Source: Symsagittifera roscoffensis (Eukaryota > Xenacoelomorpha > Acoela > Convolutidae). Taken from it: a stretch of DNA of 64,000 nucleotides. Positions 42,872 to 54,170 of the stretch are shown piece after piece (the stretch's first letter is position 1; every line of letters begins with the position of its first letter). A model generated the notes under the pieces. It ran no database searches. It was not told the DNA's origin and was given only the letters and a program-made list of their open reading frames with translations. The translations under genes were made by a program, and so were the position numbers. The stretch lies in assembly GCF_963678635.1 (NCBI RefSeq), contig NC_087067.1:34976766-35040765 (forward strand), in the 5' to 3' direction.

Positions 42872-43081
42872 GGCTCTTTATCCTTCCCCCCCCCCCCCCC
42901 CCACCTCACGCCAGTTTCAACTTATTAGTGTAACGAGTGGTTTTACGAGGTTGAGTATGAAGACCAAATATGTTTGTCGTGGCCTTATTAGTATGTATGT
43001 AAGTTTTCATAACAATTGGACAATGTGGTCAACAAATTTACATGTAAAAATTTGCAGGTGGGGGGAAAAGGAAAAAGAGCC
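42872..43081. mobile_element. hAT-like MITE, copy 1 (210 bp)
   Basis: Terminal inverted repeats GGCTCTTTATCCTTCCCCCC (left) and, reversed, GGCTCTTTTTCCTTTTCCCC (right), flanked by the perfect 8-bp duplication CAAATTTT at 42864-42871 and 43082-43089. An 8-bp duplication is the hAT signature. There is no coding capacity. The C-run of about 17 near the left end is part of the inverted repeat. Confidence 0.8.
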
Positions 43082-43089
43082 CAAATTTT

Positions 43090-43736
43090 GAACTAAAAAT
43101 TAAGCTACATGAAACAAAAAAAAACGAAATCAATAAAATCGTGTACTTAATCTGGCTGCTCTTTTTCTTGTTTGTACATCTGTTTAGCCTCTCCCCCCTC
43201 ACAATTTGCAATTTACACTGAAACGTATTTTACAAAAAATTTACAATGAAATTTACAATTTAAGAAACGTAAAAGGTAGCAACTGCATTAAACTGGAAAA
43301 GAAAGAGTTTCTAAAGAATTTCAAATTTCATCATTAATATCTCAAAACAATCCGTTTTAAGCGAATATATTCGATTATTTTGAAATAAAAAATATTGGAA
43401 TTATGATTCTGTTTTAATCAATTATGATCAAGAATAAGTGATTTTTTCACACAAATAGAAAATTTTTTCAGACGGTAATGAAAATCCAAAATAATCAGTT
43501 TCAATTCATTAAATACCAGTGCTGTTTGGCTTCTCATTCAGATTTGTTTCATTATGCTATTTTTAACTTTTTTATTGACAATATGGCGCCAAAAGAGCCG
43601 GTTGTCATCGCCTTATTTGATCTCTAGGGGTGACAAAAAATTCCTCTCAGACAATTCCGTAATATGAAAAAACTACTTATCATACTATTTCAAGTTATTT
43701 CATAGACCAAAAAAAGTTTGAAAACAGCATGATAAG
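43090..43736. other. No recognisable gene
   Basis: AT-rich sequence between the two MITEs. One block around 43300-43700 (an A-rich stretch through to a CATCGCCTTATTTGA(T/A)CTCT box) is repeated in diverged form at about 44290-44830. Confidence 0.6.
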
Positions 43737-43744
43737 CACTTTTT

Positions 43745-43965
43745 GGCTCTTTTTCCTTCCCCCCCCCCCCCCCCCACCTGCAAATTTTTATATTTGAAGT
43801 TACCTTTCACTTTGTCGAATTTTCATGAAAATTGGCATGTAGACTAATTAGGCCATGACAAACATATTTGGTCTTCATAATTAACCTTGTAAGACCGCTC
43901 GTTAGACCAAAAAATTCATGTTTGAGTGAGGTGGGGGGGGGGGGGGGGGGGGAGGAAAAAGAGCC
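43745..43965. mobile_element. hAT-like MITE, copy 2 (221 bp, inverted relative to copy 1)
   Basis: Same family as 42872-43081 in the opposite orientation: GCCATGACAAACATATTTGG here is the reverse complement of sequence at about 42964-42983. Ends are GGCTCTTTTTCCTTCCCCCC and, reversed, GGCTCTTTTTCCTCCCCCCC; flanked by the perfect 8-bp duplication CACTTTTT at 43737-43744 and 43966-43973. It carries long C and G homopolymers (about 17-20) next to its two ends. Confidence 0.82.
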
Positions 43966-43973
43966 CACTTTTT

Positions 43974-45079
43974 CTATGCTATGAATTTTTATAATAAGAA
44001 AAATCTATCTCTTTTCCACCTCCCCCATTCTTAACCCCCATGCAATATTTAAGCCTACCACGCTCAGATAACGCCCAGGAGAGAGGGGAAACTGGGGGAC
44101 ATTTGACGAGGGGTTAAGCTGGGAGGGGTTCAGCGTTTAGAAGAGGTGGTAGATTTAACGTTTAGTCACATCCCCTCGTTAAACCATTACCCCTTCAATA
44201 ACTAATTAACCCTTGAACCCCGTTTTTTAACCACGCGGGGAGGGGAAGTTGGGCAAATTTCATCAAAGCGGGAAATGGAAATTATTTTTAATGGGAGCAA
44301 AAGTAAAAAACAATTTAAAAAAATGTTAAACGGCAATATTGAAAGAGAGAAAATTAAAACAAAACTCTATTATAAAAAAACTTGATTAAAGGTAAAAAGA
44401 AGCAGCTGCATTATGCCAGAAAAAAATATATTCAAATAAATTGAAAATTTTATCAATAATATATCAACGCAATCCATTTTATGCAAATATAACCAATTTT
44501 TTTGATATAAAAATGTTTGGTACTATAATTCTTTTTTAATCGATTATGAGCAAGTATAGTTGACATTTTTTGAGCTTGGCAATGGAAATCGAATACTATC
44601 AATTTTTAACCATGAAACTCCAGTGCGAGTTGACCTCTTATTCAGATTCGTTTTAAACTGTTTACTTCAATTTTTTATAGGAATATAGCGGCATTTAAAC
44701 AGGTTGTCATCGCCTTATTTGAACTCTCACTTCGACAAAAAAACTCCTATCAAACAATTTTGTACATTGACCAATATTTCTTCCATACTATTTCAGACTT
44801 TTTCTTAGACTGAAAAAGTGGTATGACAACAGCATTCGTTTTTCCCTGCTATGAATTTTTATAATAAGCTTTTTGTACCGTTTTGTAATTAAAAAACAAG
44901 TTTTTCTGTCACAGTTTTTTTGTGAAAACTTTTTCCAAATAGTAAAAGTGACTTTGTGCACTATGGAATTGTATGATAAGCGTTTTTACAGATCATTAAA
45001 CTGTATGATAAACATTTTTTTCCAAAGAAGAAAAAACAAACTTTTTCGTTTCAAAAATCTGTGTTCCATCCGACACATC
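43974..45079. other. No recognisable gene
   Basis: Contains a C/G-skewed stretch (44020-44270, with TTAACCCC and GGGGTTAA words) and a diverged repeat of 43300-43700. Frames such as 44873-45103 (plus) look like AT-rich chance ORFs. Confidence 0.55.
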
Positions 45080-45310
45080 CTAATCAATGATTTTCTGTCT
45101 TAAGCAGTAGTCACATATATTATCCGTTTCAATGAAAAATATTTTGTTTAATTGTGAAGTTACTGCCGGATCTATGTCATAAAGTGAATCTTCCATGTAG
45201 CGGATGACTGCGTGGTCGTAGCGCTTGATAGGGAAGTTGTTAGAGTTGCGTGTGATGAAGATGTTATCTAATTGTGAGAGTACAATTTTAATAAACCTAA
45301 ACTCAAATTC
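45080..45310 (-). pseudogene. Coding-like C-terminal remnant with a Cys pair
   Basis: A minus-strand frame of about 75 codons ending in TAG (45080-45082). It reads NIFITRNSNNFPIKRYDHAV, IRYMEDSLYDIDPAVTSQLN and FFIETDNICDYCLRQKIID. Composition is convincingly protein-like, unlike neighbouring frames. CxxC near the end could be half a metal site. Not recognised; possibly the end of a host or retroelement gene whose earlier parts lie in the minus-strand remnants at 45438-46050. Confidence 0.35.
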
Positions 45311-45437
45311 AATTCAATTCAAAAAACTGGTTAAGGTGTACTGGTGAAATGGTGGATAATGAGGTCGCAAAGTTCGTCGTCATCGGTGCTTCTTCTTAGC
45401 GGTCTCTTTAAAGGGTTAAAAAAATTACAAAAGTTAT

Positions 45438-46050
45438 CTAGGAGAATGTGGGAAGAAGAGAACATTTGTTGACATAAGTGTTACGTTGACCATGAGCTTC
45501 GCTTTTATCAAAAGTATACTGGGGGATGATTAGAAGGTTTTCAATTGAAAACTGTGGTGTGTTAGTATGGAGAGGATGGTTACTTCGAAGTGATGATAAT
45601 GTGCGGTTGAATAATGATCTTGGGGGATAGTGGTATACATTCATATCATTCATGAGGATGCGTTGTGTGCGAGTGAAAATGTTGCGAATGGATGATTCGG
45701 ATGATTCTCAGGGCAAAGCGGAGTGGGTTGAAGGATGAAAAAGTGAGATGATGCTTATTTTTGCGAAGGTGTTGTTGACTGTGGTTGAAATTATCGAGGC
45801 CATGGGGATTTATTCGGGGATATCGGGGATTTATTTGGACAAAAGGGGATTGTGAAAAGTTAGTTGGGCTGGCTTCAGAGCCTGATAATTCAACAGAGAT
45901 ACCAATGGCGGGGTTGCTTAGAGTGTTGTGAGTGAGGTATGTGAAGTGAGTTAGAAAAAAAAAGTGGAAAAACTAGGGCAAAAACTGGCGAGGGAGAAGA
46001 AGTGAGGTCGGAGATTGATATGACCTGAGTGTTGATGAGAGAGGTTGGAA
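45438..46050 (-). pseudogene. Further minus-strand coding-like remnants
   Basis: Frames such as MNDMNVYHYPPRSLFNRTLS and HPLHTNTPQFSIENLLIIPQ (45653-45438), preceded upstream by NHSQQHLRKNKHHLTFSSFN. Low complexity (Asn/His/Pro) makes these weak, but together with 45080-45310 they suggest one decayed minus-strand gene. No start was found. Confidence 0.25.
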
Positions 46051-46089
46051 GAATAGGAGACAGAACCATTCATTGATTCAATCTGGTGG

Positions 46090-47280
46090 CTCACCGTGGG
46101 CTAAAAAGATGGTTGTTCAGAGAACAAAATTTCTCTTGTGTGGTTGTTTTATTTAGATACCATATGTTTTATCACGGTTCTGTGGCTAATTTGCTACACG
46201 TGAAACGGGACTATGCTGAATTTTTTTCTTTTGTTGGTTGCAGGATGCTAATGAGAATGTGTTCCTATAGTTTTGTGGTACTTTGTGAATGATTATTATT
46301 ATTTGATGGATTGTGTAGATAAGAAGGTGCTGTGCGTGTAGTAAGTGTAGTGTTTTGTTGAGTTTCGTATGTGTTTGGTTCCGTTAATAGTTTCTTATTA
46401 AATTCGTTCATTTGTGCCTCTAGGATAAGATTTTTGATAGATGTAAAGAAAATTCCACAAAAACCTTCAACAAATAAATAATCCTCTCAGAAAAGAGAAT
46501 CAAAAACCTATGAAGTTAAGATTTGCATTTAAAACAGTCAAAATTTTTAAAATGTAACAAGCCTGAAAAGCCGAATAACTCATTTTAAAGCGCAAAAAAT
46601 TTAGGACATTAATTGATGAGATATTTTTTTGTATATATCAGAGAAACCAGTTATTTCAGTTTTCTAAAATTTTAATCTATGGATTGTCGATGGATGTTGT
46701 CTATTTCCTGTTAGAAGTTCTTGAAATTGTTGCACATATGTGATGTTGTACATCTGATATAGAATACAATTAGTTGTGTATTATGATCATTGATCTATAT
46801 TAGGCTTTCGAGGTATTGCGCTACTTTTTAGGGTAACATTTCTTTAAAGGAGCTAACGTGGGGTAGGGCGTGAGAAGATAAAGTTTATCTTCGTATGGTA
46901 TGGGCTTTACTACGTTATGGCTGTAGTGATAGTGTAGCAACAAAATGAACTAAGCCTTTGAAAAACCTTGTTATTTTTTGTAGCATGTTTTATCTTCAAA
47001 TACATAAAGTGGTTTGAATTTTGGTGCATTCGTACTACCGAACGATACTTTCTTCAAAGCAGAAAAAAATTGAGCGGTTGCCTGAGTGTAGGTTTTATGC
47101 AGAGGGTTTGTATAAGACTGCTGATACTTTGGGTTGTTATTTTTCTGTTCTTTCAATTTCGGATAATGATGTTATGTTTCAAGCTCATCAAATGAAATTT
47201 CTTCTGATAGCATAGTCGGGTTTCAAGTCGAGATGAATGTCATTATGGGTTTCTTCAAAGTATGTGTTATTTGTTTGTGA
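46090..47280. other. No recognisable gene
   Basis: AT-rich sequence. The frames 46086-46292 (plus) and 46968-47195 (plus) carry no recognisable motif. It precedes the tandem units of retroelement family II. Confidence 0.5.
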
Positions 47281-47745
47281 TTATTCTTGTATACTTATAC
47301 CGTCACGATTTTCTGGTAAGAGTTTTACACTAATGTGACCAATTGTTTTCTGTAATGAGATCAGTATGTAATTTTTTTTATCCTCTCTATTCTGATTGGG
47401 AGTGTGGTCGAAAACTAGTTTCCTGTTTTTTTTATCCATTTTTTTTCAATTTCGACGTTCGAAAACTAGTTTTCTTGTTTTTTATATTAATTTTTTTTTT
47501 CAGTTTCGACTAGTGATTCTAAAGATGAGTTCGAAAATATGGTTTCCAATGTTTGGATGATACTTCTGTTTCAGGATTAAAAGTGATACGAGTGTCTTCA
47601 GGAAACCAAACAAAGATTGCCTTAGTGCGGGTGGTGGGATTGAAATATTTTTTTGTCATCTTTTGTATCGCGTGTTAATTGAAGTTTTTCAAACTGGCTT
47701 TCCTAATCAAAAAATGTAAATTTTTTGATATCCAGAATTATCTGA

Positions 47746-49190
47746 GTTAGCTTTACAAGTTGATGGGTCGTGTGTGAGGTATTCAGTTTTGATCGTAGAT
47801 ATCGTAAGCTAAACACCGATTGCACTGTTGTAAGGGATTTTTTAACTAATTGTAGATGGCCTTGTGCTAGAAGTGCTGAATTTGGGAAAACGTAAAATCT
47901 TGCAATGTCCGATAATTGCCTTCTTGTGTTATTAACTTCAAACGTATAGTTTATTCCTGCATCCTTCGGGGTAGAGATGTAATAGTCTTTCAGTTTTACT
48001 TTGCTGGTTTATTTCTTGATCGAGTTTGTTTTTTTCCGTTTGAGACCTGTGAACATTTCATTTTCAGAAAAAATTTCCTGTGAATTTTAACCAGTGAGAG
48101 TTATAGCGCAAGCTTTTGAATAAAGTGTTGCAATTATATTTGTTGAAAATAATGCTTGTGTTTCAGACTCGCATTTTGTAACTTGGTTTTTACGTGTTTG
48201 AATACGTGTTTATTTCAAATTTTCTGTGTTAGCTTTACAATTTGAAGGGTCGCCTGTGATGTATTCATTTTTTCTCGTGGATATCATAAACTAAACGTCC
48301 GATTTCACTGTAGTTAGGAATTTTTAAATTAATTGTAGATAGCCTTGTGTTAGATGTGCTCAATGTGGGAAAATGTGAAATCTTGCATTGTCCGATAATT
48401 TTCGTTTCGTGTTATCAACTTCAAACGTTATAGTTTATACTTACGACCTTCGGGGTAGAGATGTAATAGTCTTTCAATCCTACTTTGCTGATTTAATTCA
48501 TGATTGAGTTCGTTTTTATTTCCATTTGAGAACTAAGAACAATTTACACATTAGAAAAATGTCCTGTGATTTTTAACCTGTTATAAATGTAGCGCAAGCT
48601 TTTAAATAAATAGTTGCAATCATAATTGTTGATTGTAGTCCTTGTGGTTCAAATTTTCATGGTGTAACTTGGTTTATTGCGCGTTTGAGTGCGTATTTTT
48701 TGCAATTTCTGTGTTAGGTTTACAATTTTATGGGTCGCCTGTGAGGTATTCAGTTTTTTTTGTGGATATCGTAACCTGAACGTCCAATTCCACTGTGGTA
48801 AGTGTTTTTTTACTAATTGTTGATGGCCTTGTGCTAGATGTGTTGAATTTGGGAAAATGTGAGATCGTACAATGTCCCATAATTTTTCTTTTCGTGTTAT
48901 CAATTTCGAACGTGTTAGTTTATACTTACAATCTTCGGGGTAGAGTTGTAACAGTCTTTCAATCTTATTTTGATAGTTTAATTCATGATGTAGTTTGTTT
49001 TTATTTCCGTTTGAGAGTTGGGAACAATTTACTTTTCAGAAAAATTTTCTGTGAGTTTTAACGTGTAGTGGTAGCGCAAGCTTTCGAATAAAGTGGTGCA
49101 ATTGTTTTTGTTGATTCTTTGCCTTGTGGTTCAGAATCGCATTGTGTAATTTGGTTGGTTGCGTGTTTATGTAGAAATTTTGTAGATCAT
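47746..49190. repeat. Three tandem repeats of about 480 bp
   Basis: Each starts near GTTAG(C/G)TTTACAA(T/G)TTGA(T)GGGTCG and contains GCACTG/CCACTGT, CCTTGTG(C/T)TAGA(A/T)GTGCT, CCTTCGGGGTAGAGATGTAA, AGCGCAAGCTTT(T/C)(G/A)AATAAA and TTGTAACTTGGTT. Spacings are about 492 and 475 bp. Two such repeats stand at the start of each later unit (51421 and 51905; 54747 and 55231). Confidence 0.75.
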
Positions 49191-49283
49191 CTTCGCAATC
49201 ATAACGAAATACCAGGAAGTCTAGCTCGTGAATTGTCGGTTCAGCATGGTCTAAGAATTAAAGAAAACTAATAGACAAGGGCC

Positions 49284-49580
49284 TTAGAAAATACTTGTGT
49301 ATGATAGTCCCAAAAATAGATTAAAGGTATTTATGTAGACGATTGTCTTTTTTTGTTTTTCTTTTGTATTTGTAAATATATTCTGTGTCCATAACTGAAG
49401 GAAGTAAAGAATTAAGAGTGCTTTCTGGTTAGGGTAATGGCAATGGTTGATATTCCAGTTGTTCAACTTTTTTGTTAGTTCGAATTGAAGTAGTAAATTT
49501 TGTTCCGATAGTAATTCAATGTTGTGTTCTTGTATATCTTTTTCTATACGTGTATACATTGTAGTCTGTTTAATGCCCAA
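49284..49580 (-). CDS. 98-codon ORF of family II, copy in alpha-1
   Basis: Begins MGIKQTTMYTRIEKDIQEHN and ends GLSYTSIF. The same-length frame is at 52477-52773 and 55803-56099, with roughly ten amino-acid changes between alpha-1 and alpha-2 and no indel, while neighbouring sequence carries indels. It lies downstream of the integrase core in the minus direction, so it may be the end of pol or an extra small ORF. No domain recognised. Confidence 0.4.
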   Translation of the reverse strand: MGIKQTTMYTRIEKDIQEHNIELLSEQNLLLQFELTKKLNNWNINHCHYPNQKALLILYFLQLWTQNIFTNTKEKQKKTIVYINTFNLFLGLSYTSIF

Positions 49581-50689
49581 TTTTGTAGGCGGTTACTGTC
49601 TAGATCTCCTCCATATAAAGGAGTTGGTTCTACCAATGAGTTCCAATCTAGTCGTACCGGTTTATTTTTAGTTTGTAGTTGTTTATATTTTTTGTTAAAA
49701 AGATTTGGGAAATATATCGGAAAAAAACAAAAAGATAATAAGCTTGCTACTGAAGATGTTGATGGAGTGGAAATTGTTTCTGACAATGATAAAAAAAATT
49801 GTTTCTGAAGAAATATCGATTGGTTCGTTGACAAGGATTATTTCGCCTTCAGTAAAGTATGGTTCATTCAAGGTGGGAGTCTGTGTGAAGAGGTTAAGGG
49901 ATTGAACAGGTTTTCGCGATTTTGTTCAGTGGGATTTGAACTTTAGCAAATGGATGGAAGATTTGGTGTATTTTGTTGTGAGTTTAAACTTACAGGTGGA
50001 GGGGTATTTAAATTGTGTTGCTTGATAAATCGAAGAGAGACGACGTTGGTGATGAGGGTTTGCTGAATTGGAAGTTATATCAAGTGGGGTCGGATTGTTC
50101 ATTGATTTTTGTCAAGTTGATCGTGTATGAAGAGGTTTTGGTCAAGGGAAGTGTGGATTTTTGATACAAGGTTGCTATTTCTTGTTTTATATGGGATGGT
50201 CAGGGGTTTTTGTGTAGTAAATTGTCTTTAGGCTGATTGATCTTATGACTTTTTTGCTTTATGCTAGTTTTTTTTCCTCTGGATGTTTTTGGGGTCTGAT
50301 TTTATTCAATATCCTTGATTTTTGTTTTGATTGATAGTAGGGAATTGTAACTTTTATATGATTTTTAGTAGTGAGGTCTCTGAGTTAGTATTATAGTTAG
50401 TTCAATTTGGAGTTATGTCCACTAATAAACGCAATGGCGTGGATTGAAGAGTAAGATGCTTATAAGGGAAGTGATTGATTGTTTTTTGAACGATTGGATC
50501 TGAGATTTAGGAAAAATAGAATGTTAAGTATCTGTTGACCATTCAGTGTAATTTTTATCATCTCCGTTTTTTATTCATCGGATATATACTTGTAATGATC
50601 GATTCATGCCTTCAAATAATTCGGTTGTCCTTGGAGCATGTGAAGTTCTACGTTTCTGTTTAATAGTTGAAAAAATGACATAGTGACTC

Positions 50690-50870
50690 CGTTCCATTAT
50701 TAATAAAATCTGCTCCGTTGTCTGTAACAAGGGTTTCGGGTAATCCGATTTTTGCTATCCAATGTTCATTGTAGTGTGGAACGGGATTTAGTGTTACATA
50801 GTGTGTAAATGCGGCTACAAAACCATTATGTATCATTTTCCTTCAGAAGATGGCGTTATACACCTTTCGT
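50690..50870 (-). pseudogene. Integrase catalytic-core fragment, alpha-1
   Basis: Minus strand reads AFTHYVTLNPVPHYNEHWIA and then GLPETLVTDNGADFINN. The TDNGxxF box is the hallmark around the second catalytic Asp of retroviral/LTR-element integrases, and FTxYV...P follows the first. In this copy the stretch after the first box is intact, but a one-base loss and a TGA lie just upstream (AAATGATACATAATGGTTTTGTAGCC). The Asp expected before AFT is absent, and the spacing to TDNG is only about 31 residues against the 50 or so usual. Confidence 0.75.
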
Positions 50871-52476
50871 ATCAAATGAGATAGTAAGACGTGGGAGTTG
50901 TACACTAACGTGTCCAATTGTGTTCTGTAATGAGATCAATGTGTAGGGTTTTTTATCCTCTCTATTCTGACTGGGAGTGTGTTCGAAAATTAGCTTTCCT
51001 GTTTTTCATATCAAATCTTTTTTTCAAGTTCGACTAGTGTTTCTAAATATTAGTTCGAATATTTGGTTTCTACTTTTTGCATGATACTTCTGTTTCAGGG
51101 TATACTTGAAATGTGTTTTTTTCTCTTCCTTGCATGTATCTGTTTGGATTTTTTTCTGATCTTTGTCTAATCGGATTTAACTGATCAAATGGTATTGATT
51201 CTATGAAGTGTTTCATGTGAAATTTTATCCTTCTCACATGAAATTTAGCGACTTGAAAAGTGTTACAAATGTCCTCAGGAAACACAACAATGGCTGCCTG
51301 GATGCGGGTGGTGAGATTGAAAAAATTTTTGTCATCTTTTGAATCTCGTGTTAGTTGAAACTTTTGAAATTGGCTTTCCTAATCAAAAAACATAAAATCT
51401 TGATATCCAGACTTATCTGTGTTAGCTTTACAATTTGATGGGTCGTCTGTGAGGTTTTCGGTTCTTAATGTGGATATCATAAGCTAAACGTACGACTGCA
51501 CCTTAATTTCTACCTAATTGTATATGACCTTGTGCTAGATGTACCGAGTCTGGGAAAATATGAAAATTTGAAAATTTGCAAGGTCCCAGTATTGTCTTTT
51601 CGTGTTATCAACTTCAAACGTTCTAGTTTATTCATACAACCTTCGGGGTAGAAATGTAATAACCTTTCAATTTTACTGTGCTACTTTAATTCATGATCGA
51701 GTTTGTTTTTGTTTCCGTTTGAGACATGGGAACATTTTATTTTTCAGAAAACTGACCGGTGAAATTTAACCTGTGAGAGTTGAAATTCGAGCTTTTGAAT
51801 AAAGTGTTGCAAATACAATTGTTGATTATGGTCCTTTTGGTTCAAATTTGCATTGTGTACTTGGTTTCTTATGGTTTGAGTACGTAATCAATGCATGTTT
51901 TCTGTGTCAGCTTTACAAATTGATGGGTCGCCTGTGGAGCATTCAGTTTTTATCGTGGATATCGTAAACTAAACGTCCAATTGCACTGTGGTAAGGGATT
52001 TTTTAACTAATTATAGATGGTTTTGTGCTAGATGTGCTAAGTTTGGGAAAATGTGAAATCCTGCAATGTCCGACAATTGTCCTTTCGTGTTTTCAACTTC
52101 AGACGTTATAGTTTATATTTACAATCTTCGGGTTAAAGAATTAACAGTCTTTCAATCTTACTTTGCTAGTTTATTTCATGATCGAGTTTGTTTTTATTTC
52201 CGTGTGAGACTTGGGAACAATTTACTTTTCAGAAAAATTTCCTGTGAGTTTTAACGTGTAGTTGTAGCGCAAGCTTTCGAATAAAGTGGTCCAATTGTTT
52301 TTGTTGATTCTTTTCCTTGTGGTTCAGATTCGCATTGCGTAACTTGGTTGGTTGCGTGTTTATGAAGACATTTTGCTGATCGTCTTCGCAATCATAACGA
52401 AATACCAAGAGGTCTAGCTCGTGAAATGTCGGTTCAGGATGTTCTAAAAATTAAAGAAAACTAATTGACAAGGGCC

Positions 52477-52773
52477 TTAGAAAATACTTGTGTATGATAG
52501 TCCCAAAAATGGATAAAAGATATTTATGTAGACGATTGTCTTTTTTTGTTTTTCTTTTGTATTTGTAAATATTTTCTGTGTCCTTAATTGGAGGAAGTAA
52601 AGAATTAAGAGTGCTTTCTGGCTGGGGCAATGGCAATGGTTGATGTTCCAGTTGTTCAAATTTTTTGTTAGTTCGAATTGAAGTAGTAAATTTTGTTGCG
52701 AGAGTAATTCAATGTTGTGTTTTTGTATATCTTTTTCTATACGTGTATGCATTGTAGTCTGTTTAATACCCAA
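52477..52773 (-). CDS. 98-codon ORF of family II, copy in alpha-2
   Basis: Same length and reading as at 49284-49580 (MGIKQTTMHTRIEKDIQKHN...). Differences are scattered substitutions. Function unknown. Confidence 0.4.
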   Translation of the reverse strand: MGIKQTTMHTRIEKDIQKHNIELLSQQNLLLQFELTKNLNNWNINHCHCPSQKALLILYFLQLRTQKIFTNTKEKQKKTIVYINIFYPFLGLSYTSIF

Positions 52774-53819
52774 TTTTGTAGGCGGTTACTGTCTAGATCT
52801 CCTACACATAAAGAAGTTGGTTCTGATTTGGTCGTACCGGTATATTTCTAGTTTGTAGTTGTTGATATTCATTGTTAAAAAGATGTGGGAAATGTGTTGG
52901 AAAAAACTCAGTGATGATAAACTTGCAACTGAAGATGTTGATGGAGTAGAGATTGTTTCTGACAATGATAAAAAAAATTGTTTCTAAAAATATAGATTGA
53001 TTCGTTGACAAGATTTGGTTCGCCTTGAGTTAATGTATAGTTCATCCAATGCGGGAGTTTGTGTGAATAGGTTGAGGGATTGAACAGGTTTTTTTTCGAA
53101 ATTTTTCAGTGGGATTTGAACCTTAGCAATCGGATGGAAGATTTGGTGTATTTCGTTGTGATTTTAAACCTACAGGTGGAGGGATGATTAGATGGTGAAG
53201 AGAGTTTGCTGAATTTTAAATCATATCAAGTCGGGACGGATTGATTATGGATCTTTGACAGTTGGTCGTGTATGAAGAGGTTTTGAAGGGAAGGGAAGTC
53301 TGGAGTTTTTGATACAAGGTTGCTACTTCTTGTTTTTAATTGGATGATCAGTGGTTTTCGTGGAGTAAATTGTCTTTAGGCTGATTGCTCTGATGGATTT
53401 TGTGCTTTAGGCTAGTTTATTTGTTTTCCTCTGGGTGCTTTTGGGGTCTGATTTTATTCAATATCTTTGATTTTTGTTTTGATTGAAAGGAGGGAGTTGT
53501 AATTTTTATATGATAATTAGTAGTGTTGCTTTTTTTACCTAAAGGTCTCTGAATAAGAGCTATTGTTCTAGTTCAAATTAGAGCAATGGTGTCGAATAAA
53601 GAGTGTAATGATTGTAAGTGAAATGATTGGTTGTTTTTTGAACGATTGATTCTGAGATTTAGAAAAATAAAATGTTAAGTGTCTGTTGACCATTCAGTGT
53701 AATTTTTATCATCTCTGTTATTTGTTTATCGGTTGTATCCTTGTATCTGGTTTGTCCTTGGAGCATGTGAGTTTTTACGTTTTTGTTTAAAATTTAAAGA
53801 AAAGACGTAGTGTTTTCGC

Positions 53820-54170
53820 TCCATTATCAATGAAATCTGCTCCGTTGTCTGTAACAAGGGTTTAGAGTAATCCGATTTTTGCTATTCAATGTTTATTATA
53901 GCGTGGAACGGGATTTAGTGTTACATAATGTGTAAATGCGGCTACAAGAACCATAATGTATCTTTTTCCTTCAGAAGATGGCGATATACACCCTTCGTAT
54001 CAAATGAGATTCTATGTTCAAATTATAAAATTGTTTTTTAGAGTCATGTTTCTGTGCGATTGGTCGATGATGTGGGTAAGATTTTTTAATTGGTAGGTAA
54101 GACAGTCATTGCAAAGTACTTTAATGCATTTTGGTGCGTTTGGGAAGTAAAAATTTTTGTGTTAATTATG
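53820..54170 (-). pseudogene. Integrase zinc finger and core fragment, alpha-2
   Basis: Minus strand, from 54170 downward: FYFPNAPKCIKVLCNDCLTY, matching the CxxC half of an integrase HHCC zinc finger; later KRYIMVLVAAFTHYVTLNPV and LVTDNGADFIDN. Where VxDxFTxY is expected the Asp codon is GCC (Ala). In-frame stops lie between the first and second boxes (KH*IAKIGLL*TLV) and elsewhere. Inactive. Confidence 0.75.

Larger units (their letters stand above)
47300..50883 (-). mobile_element. Family II LTR-retrotransposon remnant, unit alpha-1
   Basis: The oldest-looking unit of a tandem series. Landmarks shared with the next unit: CCAATTGT(T/G)TTCTGTAATGAGATCA at its left (47338 and 50903), three ~480-bp direct repeats (47746, 48238 and 48713), a 98-codon minus frame, and an integrase catalytic-core fragment at the right (50690-50870). 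Coding sense is minus. No LTR boundaries were proven; the ~480-bp repeats may be LTR-derived. Confidence 0.6.

Noticed and set aside
42880-43950. Poly-C/poly-G tracts as independent regulatory sites
   Set aside because: They are internal parts of the inverted repeats of the two MITEs.
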